Numbered from the stretch's first letter, positions 34,951-52,715 are shown. The stretch is DNA of 64,000 bases from Lytechinus variegatus (GCF_018143015.1 NC_054740.1:69465356-69529355), one strand, 5' to 3'. Numbers and translations: made by a program. The notes: generated from the sequence alone by a model not told the origin.

Positions 34951-35669
34951 GGTATATCTTTTAGATAAGGACTTCTGAAGATGAACTTACCAAACTCCAA
35001 AATGAAATACACACATGCAAAAAAAGGAGTTTTCTTCACACAATTAGTGTAATTTACCATTAAATAAAAGTTTGTTGACCTTTTGAACTTTCCAGTCATA
35101 ACTTTTAATGGAAGGTGAAGGTTACATGGTGCTGTACACCTTATTTTTCAGTATAACAAGACAAAAAATTATATATCACTGAACAGAATCGGGACATTTT
35201 CAAAAGTATGACCCCTTTTGACCAAATTTTGACTCCTTATATGGTCAAAATGACCATTAGAAATTGAAAACCATCTTGAAAATTGTTCCTTGTGATGTCA
35301 CCGAACTTAACAAAGTGTAAAATCAAATTTGGCCAATTTGTTGAAGTAGATGACATATATGCTGCCTGACTACTCTGGTTTGGGTCTTTCCCGGACCTAT
35401 TTGTCTCTGATTTGGGGAGCTCCCTGAATCAGAGACAAATAGGTTCTGAATCAGGCCACATTCGGGCAAAATCAGTCCAAATTTATTCAAGAGAATTCAA
35501 TATTGGTGTAACCCTGGCTCAAAAGGCAGTCCTTAGTTACACCAAAACCGAAACGGCCTTGAATCCACCTGATTTGGGTGGTTTGGGACCATTCTTTTCT
35601 CCCTCACCAAATGAGAAAATTTTTAAGAGGGATTCTGGAACATTCATGGAGTGTGGTTTTTAAATCTTA
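34951..35669. other. spacer containing a 48-bp palindrome
   Basis: No gene. CCTATTTGTCTCTGATT on the left and AATCAGAGACAAATAGG on the right face each other around GGGGAGCTCCC at about 35396-35443. The flanking sequence (AATCAGGCCACATTCGGGC) looks repeat-derived. Confidence 0.45.
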
Positions 35670-36775
35670 ACAAGTGGAATGCCTCTGGCCGTCTCACCTG
35701 CATCACGCGGTTCAATATAGCAGCAGTGCTGACTTTGAATACTACTCTAACTCGCACAAGATGTTCAGTGATACATGGTTACTCTTATGTCCACTTTTTA
35801 TGAACTAGACCAATAAACTTACAGAGATATGATGGTTATTCAACAAAAAACCCCAACATGGCCAAAGTTCATTGACCTTACATGACCTTTGACCTTGATC
35901 ATGTGACCTGAAACTCGCACAGGATGTTCAGTGATACTTGATTACTCTTATGTACAAGTTTCATGAATCAGATCCATAAACTTTCAAAGTTTTGATGGTA
36001 ATTCAACTGATACACCCAATTCGGCCAAAGTTCATTGACCTTTGACCTTGGTCATGTGACCTGAAACGCGCACAGGATGTTCAGTGATATTTGATTACTC
36101 ATATGTCCAAGTTTAATGAAGTAGACTAATAAACTTTCAAAGTTATGATGGTAATTCAACAGATACCCCCGATTCGGCCAAAGTTCATTGACCCTAAATG
36201 ACCTTTGACCTTAATCATGAGACCTGAAACTTGCACAAAATATTCAGTGATGCTTGATTACTATTATGTCCAAGTTTCATGAATCAGATCCATAAACTTT
36301 CAAAGTTATGATGGAATTCAACAGATATCCCCAATTCGGCCAAAGTTCATTGACCCTAAATGACCTTTGACCTTGGTCATGTGACGTGAAACTCATGCAG
36401 GATGTTTAGTGATACTTGATTGACCTAATGTCCAAGTTTCATGAACTAGGTCCATATATTTTCTAAGTTATGATGACATTTCAAAAACTTAACCTCAGGT
36501 TAAGATTTCGATGTTGATTCCTCCAACATGGTCTAAGTTCATTGACCCTAAATGACCTTTGACCTTGGTCATGTGACATGAAACTTTGATAGGATGTTCA
36601 GTAATACTTGATTAACCTTATGGCCAAGTTTCATGAACTAGGTCCATATACTTTCTAAGTTATGATGTCATTTCAAAAACTTAACCTCAGGTTAAGATTT
36701 GATGTTGACGCCGCCGCCGCCGCCGCCGTCGGAAAAGCGGCGCCTATAGTCTCACTCTGCTTCGCAGGTGAGACA
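35670..36775 (+). repeat. GTGAGAC-hairpin array element, copy E (complete)
   Basis: Full-length, closest to copy A. The core TGACCTTTGACC starts at 35883, 36036, 36199, 36361 and 36553, giving unit spacings of about 153, 163, 162 and 192 bases. The spacer and terminal hairpin are intact. Confidence 0.88.
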
Positions 36776-37399
36776 AAAACTAGCCGAATACCTCCAAAAT
36801 ATTCAAGAATGTGTCCGAACAAAATTAATTTGGGCCAAATTCAAAATGTATTCAGATGGAATAAGGTTGGATTGTGGAAGGCGTTCGCAGCATTCTGGGT
36901 ATTTTCAATTCTACATGACACCATATCATTAGGGGAGTAACAGCATGAATCATCGAGCAAAATAGGCTGGAATATCATGACCAGAACCGAATCTGCCAAG
37001 AATCCCCCAGATACCTTCAAAAATCTGTCATCCAAATATAATGGGCAGAGCAGAATATAGACAAGTGAGCCAAATAGGCCAGAATATGGCCAATACATAG
37101 CTGAATAGCAGCCAAATTAGTTGCCAGAATGACCTGAATATATCCAAATTAGATATAAATATGTGTGACAAGGAGGCCTCTGCTTCATGGGTCCATTTTG
37201 GCCCCAATTAATTTCTAGAAGTCTGGTGGTCAACACAAGGTTCGTCATTTGGCTCCGTTTGGATGTAATTCGGGGTATTCAAACTACAATCGGCTTGGTT
37301 CTGGCAACCACTCGTGTTTGGAATTTGGCTTTATTTGGAATCCAGCTCTGATTCAGGTCATATTCAGAAGAATTTTATGTTGGTGTGAAATTTTCAAAT
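36776..37399. other. spacer between array copies E and F
   Basis: Rich in short related phrases (CCGAAT, GCCAAAT, GGCCAGAATA) that also occur near 35440-35600, so probably an old repeat. No gene. Confidence 0.35.
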
Positions 37400-38000
37400 T
37401 AGTTTTTACTTCTATCTAGTTATGAAGGTACGATGGCAATTAAAAAAATACCCCCAAAAGTCATTGACCTTAATGACCTTTAACTTGGTCATGTGACCTG
37501 AAACTCATGCAGGATGTTCACTGATACTAGTACTTGATTACTCTTATGTCCACGTTTCACGAACTAGATCAATAAACTTTCAACATAACGATTGCAAATC
37601 ATCATATACCCCCATGTGGCCAAAGTTAATTGACCCAAGATGACCTTTGACCTTGGTCATACTTGATTTCCCTTATTTGCAAGTTCATGAACTAGGTCCA
37701 AATAATTTTTAAGTTATGATGACACTTAAAAAACTTAATCTTTGGTTAAAATTTCGATGCTGATTCCCCCAACATGGTCTAAGTTCATTTACCCTAAATT
37801 ACCTTTGATCTTGGTCCTGTGAAACACAGGCAGGATGTTCATTAATACTTGATTAGCCTTATGGCCAGCTTTCATGAACTAGGTCCATATATTTTATGAT
37901 GACATTTTTAACCGTTGTTTAAGATTTTGATGTTGATGCCACCACCATCGCCGTCAGAAAAGCAACGTCTATAGTCTCGCTCTTCTTTGCAGGCGAGACA
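37400..38000 (+). repeat. GTGAGAC-hairpin array element, copy F (5'-truncated, diverged)
   Basis: Three diverged units, then a degraded GC spacer (GCCACCACCATCGCCGTCAG) and the end GCAGGCGAGACA. The ACAAGTGG start is missing. Confidence 0.75.
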
Positions 38001-38779
38001 AAAATAATAACTTTTAGAATTCAATTCCCCTCAGTTTTGGAAATTGACTTTCGAGATCACAGAAAATATATCACATTTATACCACAATGAGAACATTTAT
38101 TATTTACACCTTAATCATGAGACTGTTGGATTATATTTACCTCTCATTCAGTTACACTTTCACAGTCACACTTGTATATTATCTCAAAGAGGCCCTATTT
38201 TTCATGCTTAGAAAGATCAGAGTATAAAACAATATCCCACTGATTAACTTGTATTTATTTTTCCACTGACTGAATGGCTATACTGGCTTTCTGGTTTTTA
38301 TTCATGCAAACTTCTTCCAATTTAGACATCTGCTTATGAAGGCATTACTGACAAGAGACAGCAAGTATACATCGCCACTAGCAGCGTCTGATTTTTTTCC
38401 AAAAGAAAACAATAAAATTATCAATGCTTCAACAATACGGCAGGACAGTCAATTTTCAACTTTGCCATAATAATCAACTGAAAGATTTGATTGTGAGAAT
38501 CAATTAAAAAAAAAAAAGACAAGACATGCAACACACCTCTGTTACATATAAGAAAAATTGTAAAGCAATTACATTCACTTATTTCCTCTTTAAGGATATT
38601 TTATAGCATAGAATGATCAAGAATGTTCCACTACAGCCTTGTTGGACACTAATCTTTGAATACTCTTTGTTATTTCTGAATAGAGATTGCTTTATAATAG
38701 ACTTGTATTGGTAGTGGAAATGAACAATAGGCTTAGGTATTTTGTTGACACTGTTGATTTCAATGAGGTCATTCAAGAG
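38001..38779. other. intergenic DNA, nothing recognised
   Basis: AT-rich. No exon, RNA gene or repeat boundary that I can support. Confidence 0.4.
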
Positions 38780-39424
38780 TGTTCTAATTGTAGACTGCTC
38801 TAGAAATTGGCAGAATGTTCTTTATCAGACAATAATAGAAGCTTCTAGAATAGTGAATACTAGAATGTTCTAGAATAGTTGAAATGTGCATATATAGCTG
38901 TAGTTTCTTCAAGGACATCATCATATCAGATCAGAACTCAGAGTTTCACGCCAGACTTTATGTCAGAGCAGACTTTCTTTCCACCAGGATTATTATTCTT
39001 CTGTGGAATTATTTGCATGCCATCAATGAACTGTTTGCAGTTATTTTGAAAGAGAAATTCTCAGTTCTCATCGAGATCATCAACCTGTTTAATGAACGCT
39101 TTTCAACCCATGGATTGCTGAAATTGACTGTTAATCATCATCAACATCGTCTTCACGGACATTTCAACTCGTTACAGTGACTCTTGTTATTCATCATACT
39201 TCAACATCAGTTTCATCATCGCCATCATTAAGGAATTTTCGTCAGCCAACTTGGACTGTTATCTGGATACTAACATTTGGATTATTATCGCAATCTCAAG
39301 AGACGTAAGATCAATATTTATATATGTTTTATTTATGATTGTTAATGTATAATCAATTTCCTGTAATAAAAAAAAGGAAATTCAACACTCAATATTTATT
39401 GTTATTTGTTGCAGTATCGTAACA
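38780..39424 (+). mobile_element. possible solo LTR
   Basis: The stretch runs from TGTTCTAATTGTAGAC to TATCGTAACA, so TG to CA. It contains a TATA-like CATATATA at about 38889, and an AATAAA near 39365 followed by a T-rich patch about 480 bases later. This order fits a retrotransposon LTR of about 645 bp. No flanking duplication or internal coding region is seen, and the METTL1 3' untranslated region may overlap it. Confidence 0.33.
39395..39400 (-). promoter_or_regulatory. METTL1: candidate METTL1 polyadenylation signal
   Basis: AATAAA read on the minus strand, about 430 bases after the stop codon. It lies inside the possible LTR, so the 3' end of the transcript might be supplied by it. Another AATAAA occurs at 39328-39333. 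Confidence 0.3.
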
Positions 39425-39826
39425 GGTCTGGTGACTAAACTGAAGTGAATTCCTTTCTCATTAAAATTCTAGAGCATGTTTTAAAGATCCAACAGCCATG
39501 GGAGAATCTATGCATTGAATCCCATTTTCCTTCATCAAGATTTTCTCCTTATACCCTTTCAAAGCATTGTTTGAAGAAATATGGTTCTTGGGCCACAGTC
39601 TTTAAAGGCATTCGCCCTTACTGGTGCTATTGCAGAAAAGAGGGCACATGGACGTCAGCACCTAGCAATCCTCTCTTGGCTTAGTGATGCTGCTAAATGC
39701 CAAGAGAGACGTTGTCTGATTCTGACATGCCATTATAATGGAGGGATTGAAGATATTCTCCTTATAACCTGTCAAATCATTGCAGGTTGAAATAAACCTC
39801 TTGTTTGGAGCATTAGGTGTTTAATG

Positions 39827-45860
<6,034 letters not shown>

Positions 45861-46033
45861 CTTGACGTGATTACCACAGAGCTTTGAGCGTCAAGATAGA
45901 TTACTTTTCTTTCTTCCGTGACGTTCCTTCGCATGTGATCGGGGTCAGTTCTTCTTTTGCAAAAGGCCTATTGGGCTCTGCATGCAGCCTATCTCGAAAG
46001 TTAAAATTTATGAAATGAAGATGAAATATAAAG

Positions 46034-49000
46034 CAGTGGCGTACCGTGGGTCACTTATTGAGCGCGCTCAGTTGCCACGTATACCACATTTTCAGGACCG
46101 AGTCATTAAACGGATACGGTATGTACGCGTTATCTAGCTCACTGATCAAATAATGCGAGTGCGAAGCGCGAGCTTAAAATTTTTGATATTCAGACCTAAA
46201 ATGGGACATTATCAGTGGCGTAGCTAGGATTTTTTTCCCGGGGGGGCACTGGGGGGTCCTTGATTTTTCAGGGGGGGGCACCGGCCATTTTCCGGTGTGT
46301 GTCTATGTGTCCACAAGGGAGGATCTGACTTTCGCCAATAGGGGACCAGGCCAGAAATTATCTTCACAAATATCATTCACTTCTTATTCTTATAACAGAA
46401 CATAAACATAAAATAATCTCATAAGCCTTATAAAAGTGCGAGCGCGAGCAATTTTTTTACTTTAATGTATTTTTCCTGAAAATCTAATTTTCTGGGCAAT
46501 GTTATATGTGATCCTGAACAAGATAATTCGTATGTACCCCCAAGCACGAACAGAATTTTTATCAACAGTTCTAGCATTATCGAAAAGAGACCTGTTAAGG
46601 ACTGCTTACAGTTAACCACGAAGACGGTATATATTTCAATAATGCGAGCGCGAAGCGCGAGCAAATTTTTTGACATTCCGACCTAAAAAAAAAGGTCATT
46701 CTAAACACGTTTTGTATTAATTAATGGGATAGGTATGTAACTAAACAATTGATGCGAGCGCGAAGCACGAGAGGAAGAAAATTGAGATTTTAGACCTACA
46801 AGCAGGACACTCTATTCATATTTTGTAAGTCATAAATAGGATATAGTCAATTGGGTATCATTAATAATGCGATCGTGAAGCGTGAGCAGACAATTATTGA
46901 TATTCTGATGTAAAACTGGATAATATAAAGAACATGCAGGCTATCGCGCATGTTTTATATTTAGACCTAAAATCTGGGCATTCTGAATACATTTGTTTAA
47001 TGGAACATTATGGAATACACGTAGACAATATAAACTTGGCAAATCAAACAATGTGACCACGCAGCGTGAGCTTAAAATGCTGATATGTAGACCATAAAAC
47101 GGACATTTTACAGAGCACTTAAATTTGTAAATGAAAAAAAATAATGAAAGCTCGATGTCCGAGCTAAAATATGTTTTGCATATTGACTTCAAAACTTGCT
47201 CCACATCAGCCTATTGAGCAAGATATGATTGAATCCCATCGAACAGGCAATTATGGCGCGAAGCGCCAGCAAAAATTCTATATAGTAACATGAAAATATT
47301 TTTTTAATTGCAAGTCTTCCCCTCACATTATTTCATTCACTCGTCTTCCTCCTCTTCTTTTTCTTCTTTTCCTCTTTCTTTCTGCTTTCTCCCTTTTTTC
47401 TTTTCTTTTTTTTTTGCTCTGCCAATTTTTTCTGGGGGGGCACCTGGGGGGGCACACCAAATCTCAGGGGGGCACGTGCCCCCCCAGGCCTCCCCGTAGC
47501 TACGCCACTGGACATTATAAGCAAATTTTTGTAATCATGATACATGTACCTGTCTTGCTGAACAAACAATGCGAGCGCGAAGCGCGAGCTGAAATTTGAC
47601 CCCAAACGGACATTTTAAGGACTATATTTTAGGAATCCAGTAATAGTATACATATCTTATTATGACCATAGTCATCTAATTCGAGTGCCCTTGTTACATC
47701 TAAAAACATAAAGCACTTGCAATGTAGACATTGTATTATGATTAACATAGGGTCTACGCATCTCACTAATCAAATATTGAGATCGTGAATCGCAAGCTGA
47801 AAATTTAGGAAATTCAGACCCGAAGAGGGGCATTTAAGGCTTGTTTGTAGGCATTCACTAAAACCATACATATTTCACTTACCAAATGATGGGAGCGCGA
47901 AGCGCGAGCTGACAATTTTGTATATACCCCAAACAGGGATATTTTAAGGAATATTTTTTTAAGGAATCCATTAAGATTATCTCACCAATCACCATAGTCA
48001 TCTAATTCGAGTGCCCTTGTTAGAATTACAGCTAAAAATATAAAGCACTTGTAAACAATGTAATTATGATTATATACGCACCTCACTAATGAAAAAAAAT
48101 AGGAAATTCAGACCCGATCGAAGGGGGGCATTTAAGGCTTGTTTGTAGGAATTCACTAAAACCACACGTATTTCACTTACGAAATGATGGGAGCGCGAAG
48201 CGCAAGCTGAAATTTTGTATATACCCCAAACAGCGATATTATAAGGACTATTTTTTTAGTAATCCATTAAGAGTATACATATCTCACCATAGTTATCTAA
48301 TATGAGTGCCAATCACTCGCTGATTTTGTTAGAATTACATCTAAACACATGAATTACTTTTTGCAGTCATTGTTATCATGATTATCATACGCATCTCACT
48401 AATCAAATATTGCAAGCACAAAGCACGAGCTAAAAATTTAGGAAATTCAGACCAGACCTGAAGAGGGAAATTCTATAAGGCTTGTTTTTATGAATTTCAA
48501 TAAGACCATAAGTATTTCACTAACCAAATGATGGAGCTGAAACTGATATTCAGATCAGAAAATGGGACATTTTAAGGACTGATTTTAGGAATTCATGAAG
48601 ACCAGACATATCTCACCAATCCACTAATGCGAATGTGAGCACGGATAGGAAATGTTATGTATTAAGACTATCAAGAATGGGGTAATCACTTTAAGTAGTC
48701 ATGAAAAAGAAGCATATGTCATTACATAAAACAATAACAACTCGAAGTGCGAGGAAATGTATTTGGTGTATATTGACTTGAAAACGGAAGTTTTAGTACA
48801 ACAGGAGAATATATCTCGTTTAACATTTTAAACAGACAATGCGAGCACCAGGAACAATGAAGTCCTGACCAAATTCATAAAGTTATAAAATATTCTGATG
48901 TGATATAACATAACATCATCACAATATAACATTATAATGAACAATAATTTCTTCTTTCCCACTACGTTTCTCTTCCCTTTTCCCTCTTTTTCTTCTTTTG

Positions 49001-49062
49001 TCCGTTTTTTTTTTTTGGGGGGGGCACGTGCCCCCATGATGCCCCTCGTAGTTACGCCACTG
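46034..49062 (+). mobile_element. hAT-like element carrying GCGAAGCGCGAGC arrays (outer)
   Basis: The left end CAGTGGCGTACCGTGGGTC and the right end GTAGTTACGCCACTG (inverse CAGTGGCGTAACTAC) give a 10-bp TIR. The right end is preceded by T12G8 and CACGTGCCCCC. Flanks are ATATAAAG and ACTCAAAG, sharing five of eight bases, so a decayed 8-bp duplication is possible. The interior is an array of roughly 110-bp units with GCGAGCGCGAAGCGCGAGCT, AAATTT.GATATTCAGACC and GGGACATT blocks. Another element (46213-47510) is nested inside. Confidence 0.6.
46213..47510 (+). mobile_element. nested 1298-bp hAT-like element (TSD GACATTAT)
   Basis: The ends CAGTGGCGTAGCTAGG and CCCCGTAGCTACGCCACTG are inverted. 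An exact 8-bp duplication GACATTAT flanks it at 46205-46212 and 47511-47518. Just inside both ends are G-rich CGGGGGGGCACTGGGGGG and GGGGGGGCACCTGGGGGGGC blocks. The interior carries its own GCGAAGCGCGAGC units (about 46435-47270) and a TC-rich tract at 47333-47418. No transposase frame. Confidence 0.82.
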
Positions 49063-49699
49063 ACTCAAAGCCTATATCTAAAAGTGTTTAGGGGAATTCC
49101 GGAGTGGCACTTTGGTGGGCGCAAACATGATGCAAAAGAGTAAAATACATTTTATAAAAAGAGAATAAATTTTAGTCCTGCATGATATGGACATACACCG
49201 ATAGCCTAGGACTATCCATCATAAAAAGATGCTCATAGCGCAGCAAATGAAAGAAGGGGGAGCAGGAGGAGGAGGAGGAGAAGAAGAAGAAGAATAAGAA
49301 GATAAATAAAAAGTGAGAACAATTATAATTACTTAAAAGTTTAAAGCAGGTTTTCAGTGAATTTTTGAAAGTGTCGAGACAAGAATTATTGCCGATATAT
49401 CTTATGGAAGTTGCCCATCTGGACTATGTACTAATAGACTGACTTTAAATAGCGGACTTTTCGGACATTTGGGGGAAATGCCCACTCGGCGTTATTGCTC
49501 ATGCACATAATTTCTACTCAGAATTACTTAAATTACTTCGGCCTGTTATCACCTTCTTTGTTACAAGGGCAGGTGCGACCGTCCCTTTTCAGCAGTATAT
49601 GATGAAAAAGAAAATGAAGAATTAGGAACCATTAACCGTAGATCAGACAGACACTGGCATAAATCCTTGGAGATGGGTGGGGGATGACTGAAATATTTT

Positions 49700-49776
<77 letters not shown>

Positions 49777-49825
49777 CAATCGAGTTTTTAGATAAGCAAG
49801 GAATTGTCATTGATATGTCGACAGT
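49063..49825. repeat. spacer with GGA/GAA tract and long TA microsatellite
   Basis: A purine tract (GGAGGAGGAGGAGGAG then AAGAAGAAGAAGAA) lies at about 49255-49305. An uninterrupted (TA)n of about 73 bases lies at 49702-49774. The open frames over the TA tract (IYIYIY) are artefacts. No gene. Confidence 0.8.
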
Positions 49826-50883
49826 GGCACCGTGGGTCACGGCATTGGGGAGCGGGGCACCAGTAAAATGTTTGAGTCGCTGAGGAGCGCGCTCAGTTGC
49901 CAGTTATACTGACCTAATTAATAGAGACATTTTTTGGACTCAATGTCATCAAACGGATATGCATCTCACTAATCAAATGATGCGAGAGCGAAGCGCGAGC
50001 TGAATTTTTTTGTATTCACACCTAAAAAGAGACATTATAGTCAAATTTGTGTAATCATGATAGGTACCTGTCTCGCTAAACAATACGAGCGCGAAGCGCG
50101 AGCTGAAGTTTTCGTATATTTTGACCCCAAACAGTGAGATTTTGAGGAATATATTTTAGGAATCCATGAAGAGCATGCATATCTCAACATATATAGTCAT
50201 CTAATGCGAGTGCCAAGCGTTCGCTGGTTTATATGTACTGCGTCTGAACACATGAAACACTTTTTGTAGTCATTGCAATCAAGATTATCATACGCATCTC
50301 ACTAATCAAATATTGCGAGTGTGAAGTGCGAGCTGAAAATTTAAATAATTCAGACCTGAAGTGGGGCATTCTAAGGTTTCTTTGTAGGAATTAACTAGGA
50401 CCATACGTATTTTAATATCCAAATGATGCGAGCGCAAAGCGCGAGCTGAAAATGTTTGATATTCAGATCAGTAGCCAAAGGGATATTTCAAGGACTGATT
50501 TTAGGAATTCACGAAGAGCAGACCTATACTACCTATCTCACCAATCCACTAATGCGAACGTAATCACGGACAGGAAATGTTTCATATATACGAAGACCTT
50601 ATGAGGCAATCACTTTTTGAGTCATGAAAAAGAATCATATGTCACAACATAAAACAATGATAACTCAAGTGCTACTTCGGAAATGTATTTGGTTTATATT
50701 GACTTGAAAACGGGATGTTTCAGTACCGTAACATGATTATACATCTCGTTAACAGACAATGCAAGCACCAGGAACAATGAAGATGTAGGCCCTGGGCAAA
50801 TTATGTTTCATGAAGTTATGATAAAAATGTTTCTGATGTAATGTAACATAACATAATTATAAAATAACATTATAATGAATGAT
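49826..50883 (+). repeat. second GCGAAGCGCGAGC array element, right-truncated
   Basis: Starts CAGTGGCACCGTGGGTCAC, as the outer element at 46034 does, followed by GAGCGCGCTCAGTTGCCA. Array motifs occur at about 49980, 50086, 50323 and 50427, spaced about 105-120 bases. It then follows the 48840-48945 sequence (CACCAGGAACAATGAAG, ACATAACAT, AACATTATAATGAA) and stops before the G-rich terminus. Confidence 0.7.
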
Positions 50884-51501
50884 ATATTATAAGCTGCTTG
50901 CATTATGACGTCATCAATAAAAAGATAAAAATATTTTTTTTTAATCTTTAATGGATTTTCAACAAAACTTAACAAAATATTTTAATTTTTTGTGGCTATT
51001 TTTCAGTAAACTAGTGAATTTCCAAATGAATTGAGAATCGTCTCAATAATGGTTGGATACTTTATCGGCAAATTGTGCAAGAATATTGAAACTTGAATTT
51101 AATTTTCCAGACTTGGTCGTTCCGCCCCCTTGTCCCCCCTTAATTTTAGGCCTATGGCATGGGTTCCGATCCCGCGTGGGGGTGGGGGTGGGGGCGGGAG
51201 TATATTTCAGGTGCATACTGAGGTTATTGATTTATGGTAGAACATTGATAATCATGATAAATAATATGGTCAGTATATTATGGTCATGATGAAAAGGAGG
51301 GAGTAGAATACCGTAATCACGATTAAGAGTATCGAATGGTGGAATAAAATAGAATCTTCATTAATCATTTTCAAAATTAACCCCTTGCGTACGAACGTAG
51401 TATACCATATGAGTACCATGGTGCTATAAAACATGGTACGGTACCATCGTATATACAGTACCAGTCCGGTATCTTGTGCATCTATGATCTTGATATTTCA
51501 G
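50884..51501. other. intergenic DNA
   Basis: No repeat boundary seen. GGTACC-type palindromic phrases cluster at about 51410-51470 (ATGGTACGGTACCAT). A GGGGGTGGGGGTGGGGGCGG tract at about 51177-51196 could form a G-quadruplex. Confidence 0.4.
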
Positions 51502-51834
51502 TGATACATGATGAGGAGGTGGCTGCCGCGGCACAAGAACAGGAACAAGTCGAGGTAAACAAGATCTAACTTGTTATATTTTAATGAATTTTAAGTACCT
51601 AAGTGCCTCGTGATTAATTTGAATCGTAATTTAATTTACTGCTGGTCACTGAACTCCACTTGCTAATTGAGAGTTCAGGTTCGGTGTTTTGGTACTCAAT
51701 CAATGCAGTCTGATCCGGATCCATGGCAGGGCCCTATGATGGCTCCAGCCTCAGCGGCCCCGACGCGCCGGCGACCCGGCAGAGAACCGACTCGAGCGCT
51801 GCTTCCAGTTCCAATGAAATTGAAAGTTCTCTAG
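51502..51834 (+). CDS. candidate 3'-terminal exons of an unidentified gene
   Basis: A 53-nt exon (51502-51554) is bounded by ATATTTCAG and GTAAAC. The next (51709-51834) follows CAATGCAG. They join in one frame: VIHDEEVAAAAQEQEQVE (first residue completed from upstream), then SDPDPWQGPMMAPASAAP, an Arg-rich stretch and a stop at 51832-51834. AATAAA at about 51886 follows. GC content is far above the surroundings. I recognise no family and find no upstream exon; the 46-51 kb repeats would have to be intron. A rival reading of the second exon starts with MAGPYDGSSLSG on the plus strand, and another with MDPDQTALIEYQNTEPE on the minus strand from 51723. So the strand and frame remain open. Confidence 0.35.
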
Positions 51835-52715
51835 ATCTATTCATGATATTGTTGGAAATTTGTTTTGTTCACAACTTCGGGTCAATAAAAATCAAAATAC
51901 TATAAACGTCTAAACTGAAGTCATTAATTATTGCATATGCCTACAAATTACAATTTGTACAGTATAGTGAGTGATTGTATTACCGACCGACCATGTATAC
52001 GCGATGCGAGCATCATATGCATCATAAAATAATCAAATACGCTCAAACCTTTGCAAATTCCTTCCAAAGGGAACTGAAATAGAAAAATGATGAAAAATTA
52101 TCAAAAACACAATTTCGAAGTCTTTATATCCTCAAAACAATAAAATATGGTCAAAATAGCTCATCACTGACATCAGTGACTTTGTTGTTTTCCCAATATT
52201 TCCCATAGAAAACACACGTTCGGTAATACGATACCTTTTCAAGTGACCAAAATATTTCACTTGCGAAGAGGGGTCCGATTGGAAGCTGATGTCGTAAAAA
52301 TGAAAAACAATTTCGGCAAAATTTCTGCATATTTATATTTTGTAGGTATTTGTGTATTTATGGTGAAAGTTTGGTGAATTTTATTGGAATAATGTGTTTG
52401 ATATGATCAAATTCATGAAAAGTGTTCGGTAATACGATCCACTACCATACTTACTACTCACACATTGTACGAGGTTAGTATGTACTAGGCCACTCACACA
52501 TCGTACGAGGTTAGTATGTACTAACCTTGTACAATAGACCGTGTTTGACCCTGGATTTTGAAGTAGTCGGCAAACATCGCTTCATTGCTGAAGTAATATT
52601 TGCCGAAACTCCTTCTCGCTACGCACCGGGGCTCTTGCCGGTAAGTAGCAATAGTTTATTAAATATGAAAATAATAATAAAATAATAATCATAAAAAAAA
52701 GCAAATTTCGCTTAC
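51835..52715. other. intergenic DNA with a small tandem and palindromic motif
   Basis: A 32-bp phrase beginning ACTCACACATTGTACGAGG is repeated in tandem at 52456-52487 and 52492-52523. The second copy runs into its own inverse (GTACGAGGTTAGTA / TACTAACCTTGTAC, 52503-52532). TTCGGTAATACGAT occurs at about 52210 and 52424. A possible + strand donor, GCCGGTAAGTAGC, lies at about 52637, and could end a 5' untranslated exon of the acetyltransferase gene. Confidence 0.4.

Noticed and set aside
39445-39790. Plus-strand open frames beyond the METTL1 stop
   Set aside because: They are antisense to the METTL1 3' untranslated region and have no domain or splice signals.
49561-49883. Three open frames with long IYIYIY runs
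   Set aside because: They are the (TA)n microsatellite at 49702-49774.
46034-50883. Regularly spaced short palindromic repeats, resembling a CRISPR array
   Set aside because: The spacing is about 110 bp, the repeats are degenerate, the spacers resemble each other, and the sequence is eukaryotic with spliced genes.
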